From Amycolatopsis sp. NBC_01488 (GTDB lineage: Bacteria; Actinomycetota; Actinomycetes; Mycobacteriales; Pseudonocardiaceae): DNA of 64,000 nt. The stretch lies in contig NZ_CP109434.1 of the NCBI RefSeq assembly GCF_036227105.1, forward strand, positions 3,848,001-3,912,000, read 5' to 3'. The notes under the pieces are model-generated. The model saw only the letters and a program-made list of their open reading frames with translations. It did no database searches and had not been told where the DNA came from. Shown piece after piece: positions 7,654-16,723 of the stretch; the stretch's first letter is position 1; every line of letters begins with the position of its first letter. A program made the position numbers and the translations under genes.

Positions 7654-9825
7654 ATGGCCGAGAGCAAGACCATCCGCTGGGAGCAGGACGCCGACGGCAT
7701 CGTCACCCTGACCCTGGACGACCCGAACCAGTCGGCGAACACGATGAACGCCGACTTCCGCGAGTCGCTGGGCGTCACGGTCGACCGCCTGGAGGCCGAG
7801 AAGGACTCCATCACCGGCGTCGTCATCACGTCCGCCAAGAAGACGTTCTTCGCCGGTGGCGACCTGAACGACCTCATCCAGGCGAAGCCGGAGAACGCGG
7901 TCGAGCTGACCGAGGGCAGCACCCTGATGAAGGGGCAGATGCGCCGCATCGAGCAGCTCGGCAAGCCGGTCGTCGCGGCGATCAACGGCGCCGCGCTCGG
8001 CGGTGGCCTGGAGATCGCGCTGGCGACGCACCACCGCATCGCCGCCGACGCCAAGGGCAGCCAGATCGGCCTGCCCGAGGTGACGCTGGGCCTGCTGCCC
8101 GGCGGCGGTGGCGTTGTGCGCACTGTCCGATTGCTGGGTATCCAGAGCGCGCTGCTGAACGTCCTGCTGCAGGGGCAGCGCCACCGCCCGCGCAAGGCGC
8201 TGGAGCTGGGCCTGGTGCACGAAGTCGTCGACGCCGTCGAGGAGCTCGTCCCCGCCGCGAAGGCGTGGATCAAGGCCAACCCCGAAGGCGGCGTCCAGCC
8301 CTGGGACGTCAAGGGCTACAAGATCCCCGGCGGCACGCCGTCGAACCCGAGCTTCGCGGCGAACCTGCCGGCGTTCCCGGCGAACCTGCGCAAGCAGATC
8401 AAGGGCGCGAACATGCCGGCGCCGCGGGCGATCCTGGCCGCCGCGATCGAGGGCGCGCAGGTCGACTTCGACACCGCGATCCTGATCGAGACGCGCTACT
8501 TCATCCACCTCGCCACCGGCCAGGTCTCGAAGAACATGACGAAGGCGTTCTTCTTCGACCTGCAGACCATCAACTCCGGCGGCTCGCGGCCGGACGGCTT
8601 CGAGAAGTACACCGCTCGCAAGGTCGGTGTGCTCGGCGCCGGGATGATGGGCGCCGCCATCGCGTACGTGTCGGCGAAGGCCGGCATCGACGTCGTCCTC
8701 AAGGACGTCTCGCAGGAGGCGGCCGAGAAGGGCAAGGGCTACGCGGAGAAGCTCGAGCAGAAGGCCCTTTCGCGCGGCAAGACCACGCAGGAGAAGTCGG
8801 ACGCGCTGCTGGCGAAGATCACGCCGACCGCCGACCCGGCCGACTTCGCGGGCGTCGACTTCGTCATCGAGGCCGTGTTCGAGAGCGTCGAGCTGAAGCA
8901 CAAGGTGTTCGGCGAGATCGAGAGCGTCGTCAACGCCGACGCGGTGCTGGGCTCCAACACCTCGACGCTGCCGATCACCACCCTCGCCGAGGGCGTGCAG
9001 CGGACCGAGGACTTCATCGGGATCCACTTCTTCTCGCCGGTCGACAAGATGCCGCTGGTCGAGATCATCTGCGGCGAGAAGACGTCCCCGGCGACGCTGG
9101 CGAAGGTCTTCGACTACACGCTGCAGATCAAGAAGACCCCGATCGTCGTCAACGACAGCCGCGGCTTCTTCACCTCGCGCGTGATCGGCACGTTCATCAA
9201 CGAGGCCGTCGCCGCGCTGGGCGAGGGTGTCGAGCCGGCGTCGATCGAGCAGGCGGGTTCGCAGGCCGGCTACCCGGCGCCGCCGCTGCAGCTGATGGAC
9301 GAGCTGACGCTGACCCTCCCGCGCAAGATCCGCAAGGAAACGCGCGAGGCGATCGAGGCCGCGGGTGGCACGTGGAAGGCGCACGCGTCCGAGGCCGTCA
9401 TCGATCGGATGGTCGAGGAGTTCGACCGCAAGGGCCGTTCGACCGGCGCGGGCTTCTACGAGTACGACTCCGAAGGCAAGCGAGTCGGCCTGTGGCCGGG
9501 CCTGCGCGACGCGTTCAAGTCGGGTTCGACGGAGGTGCCGTTCGAGGACCTCAAGGAGCGCATGCTCTTCGCCGAGGCGCTCGAGACGGTGAAGTGCTTC
9601 GACGAGGGCGTCTTGACGTCGGTGGCGGACGCGAACATCGGCTCGATCTTCGGTATCGGGTTCCCGGCGTGGACGGGTGGTGTCATCCAGTACATCAACC
9701 AGTACGAGGGTGGCCTGCAGGGCTTCGTGGACCGGTCGCGCGAGCTGGCCGCCCGGTACGGCGACCACTTCGAGCCGCCGGCTTCGCTCGTGGAGAAGGC
9801 TGCCAAGGGCGAGATCTACGAATAA
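7654..9825 (+). CDS. fadB: trifunctional fatty-acid oxidation enzyme alpha subunit, FadB
   Basis: A 723-residue fusion of an N-terminal enoyl-CoA hydratase (crotonase) and a C-terminal 3-hydroxyacyl-CoA dehydrogenase. The crotonase part shows [18 protein letters not shown] and [14 protein letters not shown]. The dehydrogenase Rossmann motif [15 protein letters not shown] is near residue 324, and [16 protein letters not shown] carries the catalytic His. With FadA it should form the alpha2beta2 beta-oxidation complex catalysing hydration, oxidation and thiolysis. It is followed directly by a strong hairpin terminator. Confidence 0.95.
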   Translation: MAESKTIRWEQDADGIVTLTLDDPNQSANTMNADFRESLGVTVDRLEAEKDSITGVVITSAKKTFFAGGDLNDLIQAKPENAVELTEGSTLMKGQMRRIEQLGKPVVAAINGAALGGGLEIALATHHRIAADAKGSQIGLPEVTLGLLPGGGGVVRTVRLLGIQSALLNVLLQGQRHRPRKALELGLVHEVVDAVEELVPAAKAWIKANPEGGVQPWDVKGYKIPGGTPSNPSFAANLPAFPANLRKQIKGANMPAPRAILAAAIEGAQVDFDTAILIETRYFIHLATGQVSKNMTKAFFFDLQTINSGGSRPDGFEKYTARKVGVLGAGMMGAAIAYVSAKAGIDVVLKDVSQEAAEKGKGYAEKLEQKALSRGKTTQEKSDALLAKITPTADPADFAGVDFVIEAVFESVELKHKVFGEIESVVNADAVLGSNTSTLPITTLAEGVQRTEDFIGIHFFSPVDKMPLVEIICGEKTSPATLAKVFDYTLQIKKTPIVVNDSRGFFTSRVIGTFINEAVAALGEGVEPASIEQAGSQAGYPAPPLQLMDELTLTLPRKIRKETREAIEAAGGTWKAHASEAVIDRMVEEFDRKGRSTGAGFYEYDSEGKRVGLWPGLRDAFKSGSTEVPFEDLKERMLFAEALETVKCFDEGVLTSVADANIGSIFGIGFPAWTGGVIQYINQYEGGLQGFVDRSRELAARYGDHFEPPASLVEKAAKGEIYE

Positions 9826-9835
9826 GCGGTAGTTT

Positions 9836-9870
9836 GTGAAGGCCACCCCGCGCGCCGGGGTGGCCTTCAC
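9836..9870. terminator. hairpin terminator after fadAB
   Basis: Perfect 15-bp arms (GTGAAGGCCACCCCG at 9836-9850 and its complement at 9856-9870) surround a 5-base loop, placed between two convergent genes. The stem core is the same as in the hairpin at 207-243. Confidence 0.85.
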
Positions 9871-9876
9871 GGCGTT

Positions 9877-10182
9877 TCAGAGCGAGACGGCGACTTCGGC
9901 GTGGCTCACGCGGTCGTCCCAGCGGCTCAGCGCCCGGCGCGCGTCATCCTCGAGTACGGCGTCTTCGTACGCTTCGCCCGCGAAGCCGCGTACAGCGTCG
10001 AGGCCGGTGAAGAACACGATCGAGGTGAACTCGACCTCGTCGCCGTCCATCCGGTGCAGCAGCCGCGCGCCTTGAAAGCCGGGTACGTCCTGGAGGTGCT
10101 GCGCCACTTCCGTCTCGTAGTGCCGCTGGTAGTCGTCGGCTGTCGCGGCGGGCGCCCAGCCGCGCCACGTTCGTGCGATCAT
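9877..10182 (-). CDS. antibiotic-biosynthesis-monooxygenase (ABM) fold protein
   Basis: A 101-residue protein resembling small dimeric alpha-beta-barrel (ABM-like) proteins: MIARTWRGWAPAATADDYQRH is followed by VPGFQGARLLHR, FTSIVFFTGLDAVRGFAG and DDRVSHAEV. Such proteins include cofactor-free monooxygenases and stress proteins; no specific reaction can be assigned. Its ATG overlaps by 4 bases the stop of a decayed flavin-reductase frame upstream, so it was probably the second gene of an operon. What now drives its expression is unclear. Confidence 0.75.
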   Translation of the reverse strand: MIARTWRGWAPAATADDYQRHYETEVAQHLQDVPGFQGARLLHRMDGDEVEFTSIVFFTGLDAVRGFAGEAYEDAVLEDDARRALSRWDDRVSHAEVAVSL

Positions 10183-10490
10183 CCTCGGTTCCCCGATCCG
10201 TGAAGGGTCCTTGCGGTTTCCGAGCGGAAAGTGTGCCCCAGTTCCGGCCCCAGGCCGAAGTAGTGGCGGAAGTTGTAGATCAACGGGCTCCACGCCGCCG
10301 GGTCGACGTGCTGCGTGCCCGGCACCACCGTTCCGGAGCAGCGTGCACGGCCAGGACCTGCGCTTCGACGATGAAAAAACTCCCGGCAATGTCCCGATTG
10401 CACCCCTGACGCTCTCGCCTCCAGCTGCAGCGGACACTCGGCTACGCGCGGCGGGCGCACCTGCCGAAGTGTCCGGCGGCTTGTCCATCT
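10179..10490 (-). pseudogene. flavin reductase family gene remnant (C-terminal half, frameshifted)
   Basis: One minus-strand frame reads RQVRPPRVAECPLQLEAR, a second reads IAGSFFIVEAQVLAVHAAPE, and the first resumes with DPAAWSPLIYNFRHYFGLG to the stop at 10179. Together they look like the C-terminal half of a flavin reductase domain protein, broken by two compensating frame changes. The N-terminal FMN-binding half is missing, because the divergent mannosidase gene begins at 10533. The final stop overlaps the start of the ABM protein as ATGA. The flavin reductase identification is from remembered family sequence. Confidence 0.6.
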
Positions 10491-10532
10491 CGAGTTCGCC
10501 GGAAAGCCACCGAACCCGGTTAATCTCCGCCC

Positions 10533-12866
10533 ATGCGCCGTCCCGTCGCGGTGGCACTGGCCGCCGTCTTGCTCGCCTCCGCGTTGACAACGATGTCAGC
10601 CGCCGCCGACCTCAGTCCCGCCGACTTCGTCGATCCGCTGATCGGCTCAGCCGGGGACGGCAACACCTACCCCGGTGCCACCGCGCCCTTCGGAATGCTC
10701 GCCTGGAGTCCCACCAGCACCCGCGGCGACCAGACGTCCACCGGCGCGGCCAACGGCTACCAGTACGACACCACCCGCATCCGCGGCTTCAGCCTGACCC
10801 ACGTCAACGGCGCCGGCTGCAATCCCGGGGCCGCCGGCGACGTGCCGATCCTGCCCTTCGCCGGCGACGTCACCTCGTCGCCCAGCGCCGACACCACCGA
10901 CGCCGTCTACGCGAGCAACTTCAGCCACGCCGACGAGACAGCAACGCCGGGACGCTACCGTCTCGGCCTGGCCAACGCCGTCACGACCGATGTCGCGAGC
11001 ACCGAACGCACCGCGATCGGCACGCTGACCTATCCCCAGGGCAAGCCCGCGAGCCTGCTCTTCCGGACTTCGAACTCCCTCAACGGCAGCGAGGACGCCG
11101 AGACGCACATCGACGCGAAGAACCGCACGATCACCGGGTCCGTGCTCACCGGCGCGTTCTGCGGCCGCCGCGCGAACGGCGGCGTCAACAACCGCAAGTC
11201 CTACTACCGGCTGTACTTCACCGCGCGGTTCGACCAGCCCGTCACTGGCACCGGGACGTGGAAGGACGCCACGCTGCAGCCCGGCGGTACCGACCAGACC
11301 GGCGGCGAGGGCTACGCGACCGGCAAGGACCGCGCCGGACGCGGTTCCGGCGGCTACGTCACCTTCGCGCCCGGCAGCGCGGTCACGATGCGGATCGCGA
11401 TCTCCTACGTCTCCCTCGAAGGCGCCGAAGCGAACCTCCGAGCCGAGCAGCCCGGCAAGTCCACTGTGGACAGCATTGCCGAGAAGACGAAACGCGCGTG
11501 GAACACCGAGCTGAACCGGGTGCAGGTCAACGGCGGCACCGCCAACCAGCGCATCGTCTTCACCACCGCGCTCTACCACAGCCTGCAGCAGCCCAACCTC
11601 GTCAGCGACGTCGACGGTCAGTACCCGGGAATGGACCGGAAGCCCCACCGCGTCGAACGCGGACAGGACGCGCAGTACTCGAACTTCTCCGGCTGGGACC
11701 AGTACCGCGCGCAGATCCAGCTGCTGGCATTGCTGGAACCGCGCGTCGCCGGAAACTTCGCGCAGTCGCTCTACAACTACGCGAAGCAGAACGACGGCGT
11801 CTGGGACCGCTGGGTGCACGTCAACGGCGCGACGCACGTCATGACCGGCGACCCCTCGGCGGCGACGGTCGCGACCTTCTACGCGATGGGCGTCCGCAAC
11901 TTCGACTACCGCGGCGCCTTCGACTCGCTGTACAAGCAGGCGACAGTCCCGCGGCCGGAAGGCCTGCAGGACGGCGGCTGCCCCGGCCAGTGCGTCGGCC
12001 AGCGGCCCAACCTCGCGCAGTACCTGACGTCCCACTACGCGCCCAACGACGTCTGCCACTGCTGGGGCGGCGCCGCCGAGACGCTGGAAGACGCTGTCGC
12101 CGACTCGGCAATCGGACATTTCGCAGAACAGCTCGGCCGCACTCGCGAAGCTGCAGAGTTGCACGCCCGGGGTGCGTACTGGCGCAATGTCTTCAACCAC
12201 GAGACCGGCTACACGCAGGCCCGCACCGCCGATGGCAGCTGGGTGACGCCGTTCGACCCGGCGAGCGACCGCGGCTTCGCCCAAGGCAGCGCGGCCGCCT
12301 ACACCTGGATGGTCCCGCAGGACGTCTCCGGCCTCGCCGACGCGATGGGCGGCAAGGCGACCGCCGTCACCCGGCTCGACGGCTTCTTCCACGACGCCAA
12401 CGGAAACTGGCAGCTGAAGGGCGGCGGCCCGCTCAAGTACGACCCGACGAACGAGCCCGACATCCACGCGCCGTGGCTGTACGACGAACTCGGCCAGCCC
12501 TGGAAGACGCAGGAAACCGTGCGGCAGCTGGTGAACTCCGTCTACACGACGGGACCGTCCGGGCTGCCCGGCAACGACGACTTGGGCACGATGTCCGCCT
12601 GGTACGTCTTCGCCGCGCTCGGCCTCTACCCGCGGACGCCGGGCTCGGGCGAGCTGCTGCTGTCGAGCCCGCTGTTCCCGGCGGCGGTGATCCGGCCGGC
12701 GGGCGGCGCGCCGATCCGGATCACCGCGTCGGGCAGCGGGAAGTACGTCCAGAGCGTCCGCCAGGACGGCCGCCCGCAACGCGACTGGAAGCTCGACGCG
12801 TCCTTCCTGCGCGGCGGCAGCCTCGACTTCCGATTGTCCGAGACGCCGACCAGCTGGGGGAGCTGA
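10533..12866 (+). CDS. secreted GH92 alpha-mannosidase
   Basis: A 777-residue glycoside hydrolase of family 92 (calcium-dependent exo-alpha-mannosidases). A signal peptide of about 25 residues ends near SAAADLSP. The family N-terminal motif FVDPLIGSAGDGNTYPGA is followed by GFSLTHVNGAGC. The catalytic region shows CHCWGGAAETLEDAVADSA (the Glu is the likely acid), and PGNDDLGTMSAWYVFAALG holds the Asp residues of the general base. It probably acts outside the cell on mannans or glycoprotein mannose. It stands alone, with no sugar transporter next to it. Confidence 0.93.
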   Translation: MRRPVAVALAAVLLASALTTMSAAADLSPADFVDPLIGSAGDGNTYPGATAPFGMLAWSPTSTRGDQTSTGAANGYQYDTTRIRGFSLTHVNGAGCNPGAAGDVPILPFAGDVTSSPSADTTDAVYASNFSHADETATPGRYRLGLANAVTTDVASTERTAIGTLTYPQGKPASLLFRTSNSLNGSEDAETHIDAKNRTITGSVLTGAFCGRRANGGVNNRKSYYRLYFTARFDQPVTGTGTWKDATLQPGGTDQTGGEGYATGKDRAGRGSGGYVTFAPGSAVTMRIAISYVSLEGAEANLRAEQPGKSTVDSIAEKTKRAWNTELNRVQVNGGTANQRIVFTTALYHSLQQPNLVSDVDGQYPGMDRKPHRVERGQDAQYSNFSGWDQYRAQIQLLALLEPRVAGNFAQSLYNYAKQNDGVWDRWVHVNGATHVMTGDPSAATVATFYAMGVRNFDYRGAFDSLYKQATVPRPEGLQDGGCPGQCVGQRPNLAQYLTSHYAPNDVCHCWGGAAETLEDAVADSAIGHFAEQLGRTREAAELHARGAYWRNVFNHETGYTQARTADGSWVTPFDPASDRGFAQGSAAAYTWMVPQDVSGLADAMGGKATAVTRLDGFFHDANGNWQLKGGGPLKYDPTNEPDIHAPWLYDELGQPWKTQETVRQLVNSVYTTGPSGLPGNDDLGTMSAWYVFAALGLYPRTPGSGELLLSSPLFPAAVIRPAGGAPIRITASGSGKYVQSVRQDGRPQRDWKLDASFLRGGSLDFRLSETPTSWGS

Positions 12867-13049
12867 GCAGCCGGAGATCCTTGCGTGCGGTGGGCGGGCT
12901 TGGCGCCGTCGTTCAGGACGGCGAACAGCGAACCGGCGTGACCGCGGACTCGGGTAGATAACGCCGCATACGTCCGAGTTGAAACGGCGTAACAAACGGT
13001 TCCGGGCGAGCGACTACGCGGCATTGGTTCGTGGCGCTAAGGAGTTTTC

Positions 13050-13505
13050 GTGAACAAGAAACTGGGGTGGATCCTGGCCGCGGGCCTGCTGGTCGCGGGC
13101 TGTGGTGCCGGTACTCCGCAGGTCAAGGGCCCGGGCAGCGTCGGTGTTCTCGACACCCCGACGTCGACGTATTCGACGCCGGCGTATTCCGTTCCGGTCA
13201 CGACGGAAACGCCCGTCACCACGACTTCCGAAGCGCCGGTCGTCACGACGGAGCAGGCTGTCGCCCCGGCGCCGAAGACGACCGCCGCCAAGCCCAAGGC
13301 GGCGCCGAAAACCACCGCGCAGGCCGCGCCGAAGCCGGCCGAATGCGGCGCGGACTACTACGTGAACTCCAGCGGCAACTGCGTCCACCGGCCCAGCGAC
13401 AACCCGTCCGGCGCGACGGCGCTCTGCAAGGACGGCACGTACAGCTACAGCCAGCACCGCTCCGGCACCTGCTCCGGCCACGGAGGCGTGCGCACCTGGT
13501 TGTGA
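13050..13505 (+). CDS. lipoprotein with C-terminal DUF3761 domain
   Basis: A 151-residue exported protein. The N-terminus is a lipoprotein signal with lipobox LVAGC (Cys18). It is followed by a low-complexity Thr/Pro/Lys/Ala linker of about 75 residues, typical of cell-wall-spanning tethers. The C-terminal 50 residues (ATALCKDGTYSYSQHRSGTC, then SGHGGV) match the Cys-containing DUF3761 domain, whose function is unknown. The GTG start has AAGGAG 6 bases upstream. It is transcribed alone. Confidence 0.85.
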   Translation: MNKKLGWILAAGLLVAGCGAGTPQVKGPGSVGVLDTPTSTYSTPAYSVPVTTETPVTTTSEAPVVTTEQAVAPAPKTTAAKPKAAPKTTAQAAPKPAECGADYYVNSSGNCVHRPSDNPSGATALCKDGTYSYSQHRSGTCSGHGGVRTWL

Positions 13506-13549
13506 CGAGGGCACCAATCGAGCGGAAAACGCCCGGGGCGTAGGTACAG

Positions 13550-13583
13550 TGCATGAAGTTGCATGATGTGTACTAACTACACA
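13550..13583. promoter_or_regulatory. direct and inverted repeats upstream of the MFS gene
   Basis: The heptamer TGCATGA occurs at 13550-13556 and 13560-13566, directly followed by TGTGTA-CTAAC-TACACA (13567-13583), a perfect 6-bp inverted repeat. It lies 8 bp before the MFS start and could be an operator and promoter. No regulator gene is adjacent. Confidence 0.45.
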
Positions 13584-13591
13584 CCGGGGGT

Positions 13592-15004
13592 GTGCTGGTG
13601 TCCCGTCCCGGACGGTCCGGCCGCGCGATCATCGTGGTACTCGCCTCGTGCGGACTGGTCGCGTCGTTCATGCAGACGCTGGTCGTGCCGCTCATCCCGG
13701 TGTTCCCGCGGCTGCTGAGCGCCTCGGCGGCCGACGCGTCCTGGGTGGTCACCGTGACGCTGCTGGCCGCGTCCGTCATCACCCCGGTCAGCGGCCGGCT
13801 CGGCGACCTCTACGGCAAGCGGCGGATGATCCTCGTCAGCCTCGCGCTGCTCATCGCCGGCTCGGTCGTGTCCGCGACGACGAGCGCGCTCGCGTTCCAG
13901 ATCCTCGGGCGCGGGCTGCAGGGCTGCGCGATGGGCGTCATCCCGCTCGGCATCAGCATCATGCGCGACGAGCTCCCGCCCGAACGCGTCGGCGGCGCGA
14001 TCTCGCTGATGAGCGCGACGCTCGGCGTCGGCGGTGCGATCGGGCTGCCGGTCGCGGCGGTCGTCGCCGAGAACGCGGACTGGCACGTGCTGTTCTGGAT
14101 GTCCGCCGCGCTCGGGCTGTTCTTCGGGTTGCTGATCGTCAAGTTCGTGCCGGAGTCGCCGGTGCGCACCCCTGCACCGTTCGACTACTTCGGCGCGTTC
14201 GGGCTGGCCGCGGGCCTGCTCTGTTTGCTATTGCCGGTCGTGAAGGGCGCCACCTGGGGCTGGACGAGCGTGCCGACCCTGGGGCTCGCCGCGGCGGCCG
14301 TCGTCATCCTGCTCGGCTGGGGTGGTTACCAGCTGCGCCGGCGTGCCCCGCTGGTCGACCTGCGGGTGTCCGCCCGCCGTCCGGTGCTGTTCACGAACCT
14401 GGCGTCGATCATGGTCGGGTTCTCGATGTACGCGATGGCGTTGTCGTTCCCGCAACTGCTGCAGGCGTCGGCGTCGACCGGATACGGGCTGGGCCAGACG
14501 ATGGTGCAATCCGGCCTGTCCCTGGCGCCGAACGGCCTGGTGATGATGCTGCTGTCGCCGGTGTCGGCGCGGCTCATCGCCCGGCTGGGCCCGCGTCCGA
14601 CGCTGATGTCCGGTGCGCTGGTGATCGCCGTCGGCTACCTGTTCGCGATCGCGCTGATGGACAACGCGCTCGAGCTGATCACGGCGTCGGTGATCATCGG
14701 CGCGGGTGTCGGAATCGCGTACGCGGCCATGCCGGCGCTGATCATGGGCTCGGTCCCCGTCACCGAAACGGCGTCCGCGAACGGCCTGAACTCCCTGATG
14801 CGCTCGGTCGGCACGGCGATTTCGAGCGCAGTGATGGCGGCGATGCTGGCGCAGCTGACGATCACCGTCGGCGGCCTGAGCGTGCCGTCGCTGTTCGGCT
14901 TCCGGGCGACGTTCGCCGTGGCCGCGTCCGCCGCGCTGACGGGCGTCCTGCTCGCGGCGCTGGTCCCGAAGACGCGGGTGGCGCCGGAGCTGGTCGCCGC
15001 CTAG
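13592..15004 (+). CDS. MFS transporter, DHA2 (EmrB/QacA-like) drug exporter family
   Basis: A 470-residue polytopic protein. The MFS motif A-like GRLGDLYGKRRMILVS follows the second membrane segment, the motif C-like region is near LGVGGAIGLPVAAVVAE, and hydrophobic segments run through the C-terminus. The size and motifs fit proton-driven drug exporters of the DHA2 type. A GTG 6 bases later is an alternative start. The stop overlaps the stop of the convergent methyltransferase gene (CTAG). The substrate is unknown. Confidence 0.85.
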   Translation: MLVSRPGRSGRAIIVVLASCGLVASFMQTLVVPLIPVFPRLLSASAADASWVVTVTLLAASVITPVSGRLGDLYGKRRMILVSLALLIAGSVVSATTSALAFQILGRGLQGCAMGVIPLGISIMRDELPPERVGGAISLMSATLGVGGAIGLPVAAVVAENADWHVLFWMSAALGLFFGLLIVKFVPESPVRTPAPFDYFGAFGLAAGLLCLLLPVVKGATWGWTSVPTLGLAAAAVVILLGWGGYQLRRRAPLVDLRVSARRPVLFTNLASIMVGFSMYAMALSFPQLLQASASTGYGLGQTMVQSGLSLAPNGLVMMLLSPVSARLIARLGPRPTLMSGALVIAVGYLFAIALMDNALELITASVIIGAGVGIAYAAMPALIMGSVPVTETASANGLNSLMRSVGTAISSAVMAAMLAQLTITVGGLSVPSLFGFRATFAVAASAALTGVLLAALVPKTRVAPELVAA

Positions 15005-15807
15005 TTCTTGCGCGCGACCAGGGCCAGGCCGCCGCATTCGGACGGGTTCGCCGGAACGTCGGCGGGGTCCTCCGGCCGCCACTGCGGGATGAAGACGATG
15101 CCCGGGTCGAGGAGCTCGAAGCCGTCCACGAGCGTGCGCAGCTCCTCGGCCGTGCGCGGCGTCACCGGGTTCGCGCTCTTCTGGTACATCGCGACCGCGC
15201 GGGCGGTGCCGTCGCTCTGCTGCTCGGGCGTCGCCGACGACATCGCCAGGTAGCTGCCGGGCGCGAGCGCGTCGCGGTAGGCGGCGATCAGCCGGGCCGG
15301 GTCGCGCTCGTCCGGGATGAAGTGCACGAACAGCGCCATCACGACCATCACCGGCTGGTCGAGGTCCAGCATCATCTCGGTGGTCTCGTGCTCGAGGACG
15401 TCGTCCGGGAACTCGGCGTCGGCGTGCACCATGGCCGCGTTCTCGTTGTCCTCCAGCACGATCTCGCTGTGCGCGACGGCGACGGGCTCGTTGTCGACGT
15501 AGACGACGCGCGCGGTCGGGTCGATCGCGTGCGCGACCTCGTGAACGTGCCCGACGGTCGGCATGCCGGAGCCGATGTCCAGGAACTGCCGGATGCCGTT
15601 GTCCATCCCGAACCGGATGGCCCGGCGCAGCCACTGCCGGTTCAGCTGCGCGCGCTCCCGCGCGTTCGGCTGGGCGGCGAGCACCTGGTCGGCGAACATC
15701 CGGTCCACGGCGTAGTTGAGCTGGCCACCGAGGATGTAGTCGTACACGCGCGCGGCGTTCGGCTTGTCGAGGTCGATGCCGCGCCGCGCGTACTCGTCTT
15801 CACTCAT
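15001..15807 (-). CDS. SAM-dependent methyltransferase, Methyltransf_19 family (copy 1)
   Basis: A 268-residue member of the actinobacterial DUF574/Methyltransf_19 family. Visible motifs are RGIDLDKPNAARVYDYILGG at the N-terminus, FLDIGSGMPTVGHVHEVA (SAM-binding loop), VVYVDNEPVAVAHS, and the end LALVARKN. The methyl acceptor is unknown. It is the most downstream of three tandem paralogues, 75 bp from copy 2. The start at 15807 has GGAG upstream, and the -10-like TATTCT lies about 28 bp before it. Confidence 0.9.
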   Translation of the reverse strand: MSEDEYARRGIDLDKPNAARVYDYILGGQLNYAVDRMFADQVLAAQPNARERAQLNRQWLRRAIRFGMDNGIRQFLDIGSGMPTVGHVHEVAHAIDPTARVVYVDNEPVAVAHSEIVLEDNENAAMVHADAEFPDDVLEHETTEMMLDLDQPVMVVMALFVHFIPDERDPARLIAAYRDALAPGSYLAMSSATPEQQSDGTARAVAMYQKSANPVTPRTAEELRTLVDGFELLDPGIVFIPQWRPEDPADVPANPSECGGLALVARKN

Positions 15808-15833
15808 GGCCGCTCCAAGATCCGGGTGACGGC

Positions 15834-15841
15834 GAGAATAG
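15834..15841 (-). promoter_or_regulatory. conserved -10-like element of methyltransferase copy 1
   Basis: CTATTCTC on the minus strand, 27 bp upstream of the start. The same octamer precedes all three paralogues at 27-31 bp. The hexamer TATTCT fits an actinobacterial -10 box. Confidence 0.5.
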
Positions 15842-15881
15842 CCGGACACGCAGCGCAGCGGATCCGGCGTGGCCGCTCGGC

Positions 15882-16685
15882 TCAGTTCTTCCGCGCCACC
15901 AGGGCGAGCTGGCTCGCCAGCTCCGGGTGCTCACCGACCTCCGCGGGGTCGTCCGGCCGCCACTCGGGCGTGAACACGATTCCCGGCGGCACGATCTCGA
16001 AGCCGTCCACCAGTGCCCGCAGCTCGTCCTTCGAGCGGGCCACCACGTCCGTGCCGCTCTTCTGGTACATCTCCGCCGCGCGCCGGACCTCTTCGCCCTG
16101 GCCCTCGAACGTGCCCGACGAAAGGGCCAGGTAGCTGCCCGGCGCGAGCGCGTCGCGGTAGGCGGCGATCAGGCCGGCGGGGTTCCGCGCGTCCGGGACG
16201 AAGTGGATGAACGCCGCCATGATCACCATCACCGGCTTGTCGAAGTCCAGCAGCCACTCGGTCGTCGGGTGCTCCAGGACGTCCGCCGGAACCTCGGCGT
16301 CGGCCTGCACCATCTCCGCGTGGTCGTTGTCCTTCAGCACGATCTCGCTGTGTGCGACGGCGATCGGCTCGTTGTCGACGTACACCACCCGCGACTCCGG
16401 GTCGATCGCCTGGACGACCTCGTGCACGTGCCCGACGGTCGGCATGCCCGAGCCGATGTCCAGGAACTGGCGGATCCCCTGCTCGGCACCGAAGCGGACC
16501 GCGCGGCGCAGCCACCGCCGGTTCAGCAGCGCCAGGTCCTTGGCCTCCGGGCGGACTTCCAGGATCTTCTCGGCGAACATCCGGTCGATGGCGTAGTTGA
16601 GTTTGCCGCCGATCAGGTAGTCGTACACGCGCGCGGCGTTCGGCTTGTCGAAGTCGATCCCGCGTTTCGCGTGTTCGTCGGTCAT
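15882..16685 (-). CDS. SAM-dependent methyltransferase, Methyltransf_19 family (copy 2)
   Basis: A 267-residue paralogue of the flanking genes with the same landmarks: RGIDFDKPNAARVYDYLIGG, FLDIGSGMPTVGHVHEVVQA, VVYVDNEPIAVAHS and the C-terminal LALVARKN. It looks nearer to copy 3 than to copy 1 in the middle region (MVIMAAFIHFVPDARNPAGL). Its promoter element directly abuts the stop codon of copy 3, so it may be transcribed both on its own and by read-through. Substrate unknown. Confidence 0.9.
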   Translation of the reverse strand: MTDEHAKRGIDFDKPNAARVYDYLIGGKLNYAIDRMFAEKILEVRPEAKDLALLNRRWLRRAVRFGAEQGIRQFLDIGSGMPTVGHVHEVVQAIDPESRVVYVDNEPIAVAHSEIVLKDNDHAEMVQADAEVPADVLEHPTTEWLLDFDKPVMVIMAAFIHFVPDARNPAGLIAAYRDALAPGSYLALSSGTFEGQGEEVRRAAEMYQKSGTDVVARSKDELRALVDGFEIVPPGIVFTPEWRPDDPAEVGEHPELASQLALVARKN

Positions 16686-16715
16686 CGCAGCCGCTCCTCG
16701 CCGTGGTGTGACGGC

Positions 16716-16723
16716 GAGAATAG
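16716..16723 (-). promoter_or_regulatory. conserved -10-like element of methyltransferase copy 2
   Basis: CTATTCTC on the minus strand, beginning at the base after the stop codon of copy 3 and 31 bp upstream of the copy 2 start. The following bases CGCCGTCAC are also shared with copy 1. Confidence 0.5.

Noticed and set aside
10211..12961. Very long plus-strand open frame over the mannosidase region
   Set aside because: Arg/Pro-rich shadow frame caused by high G+C; the GH92 frame at 10533-12866 explains the region.
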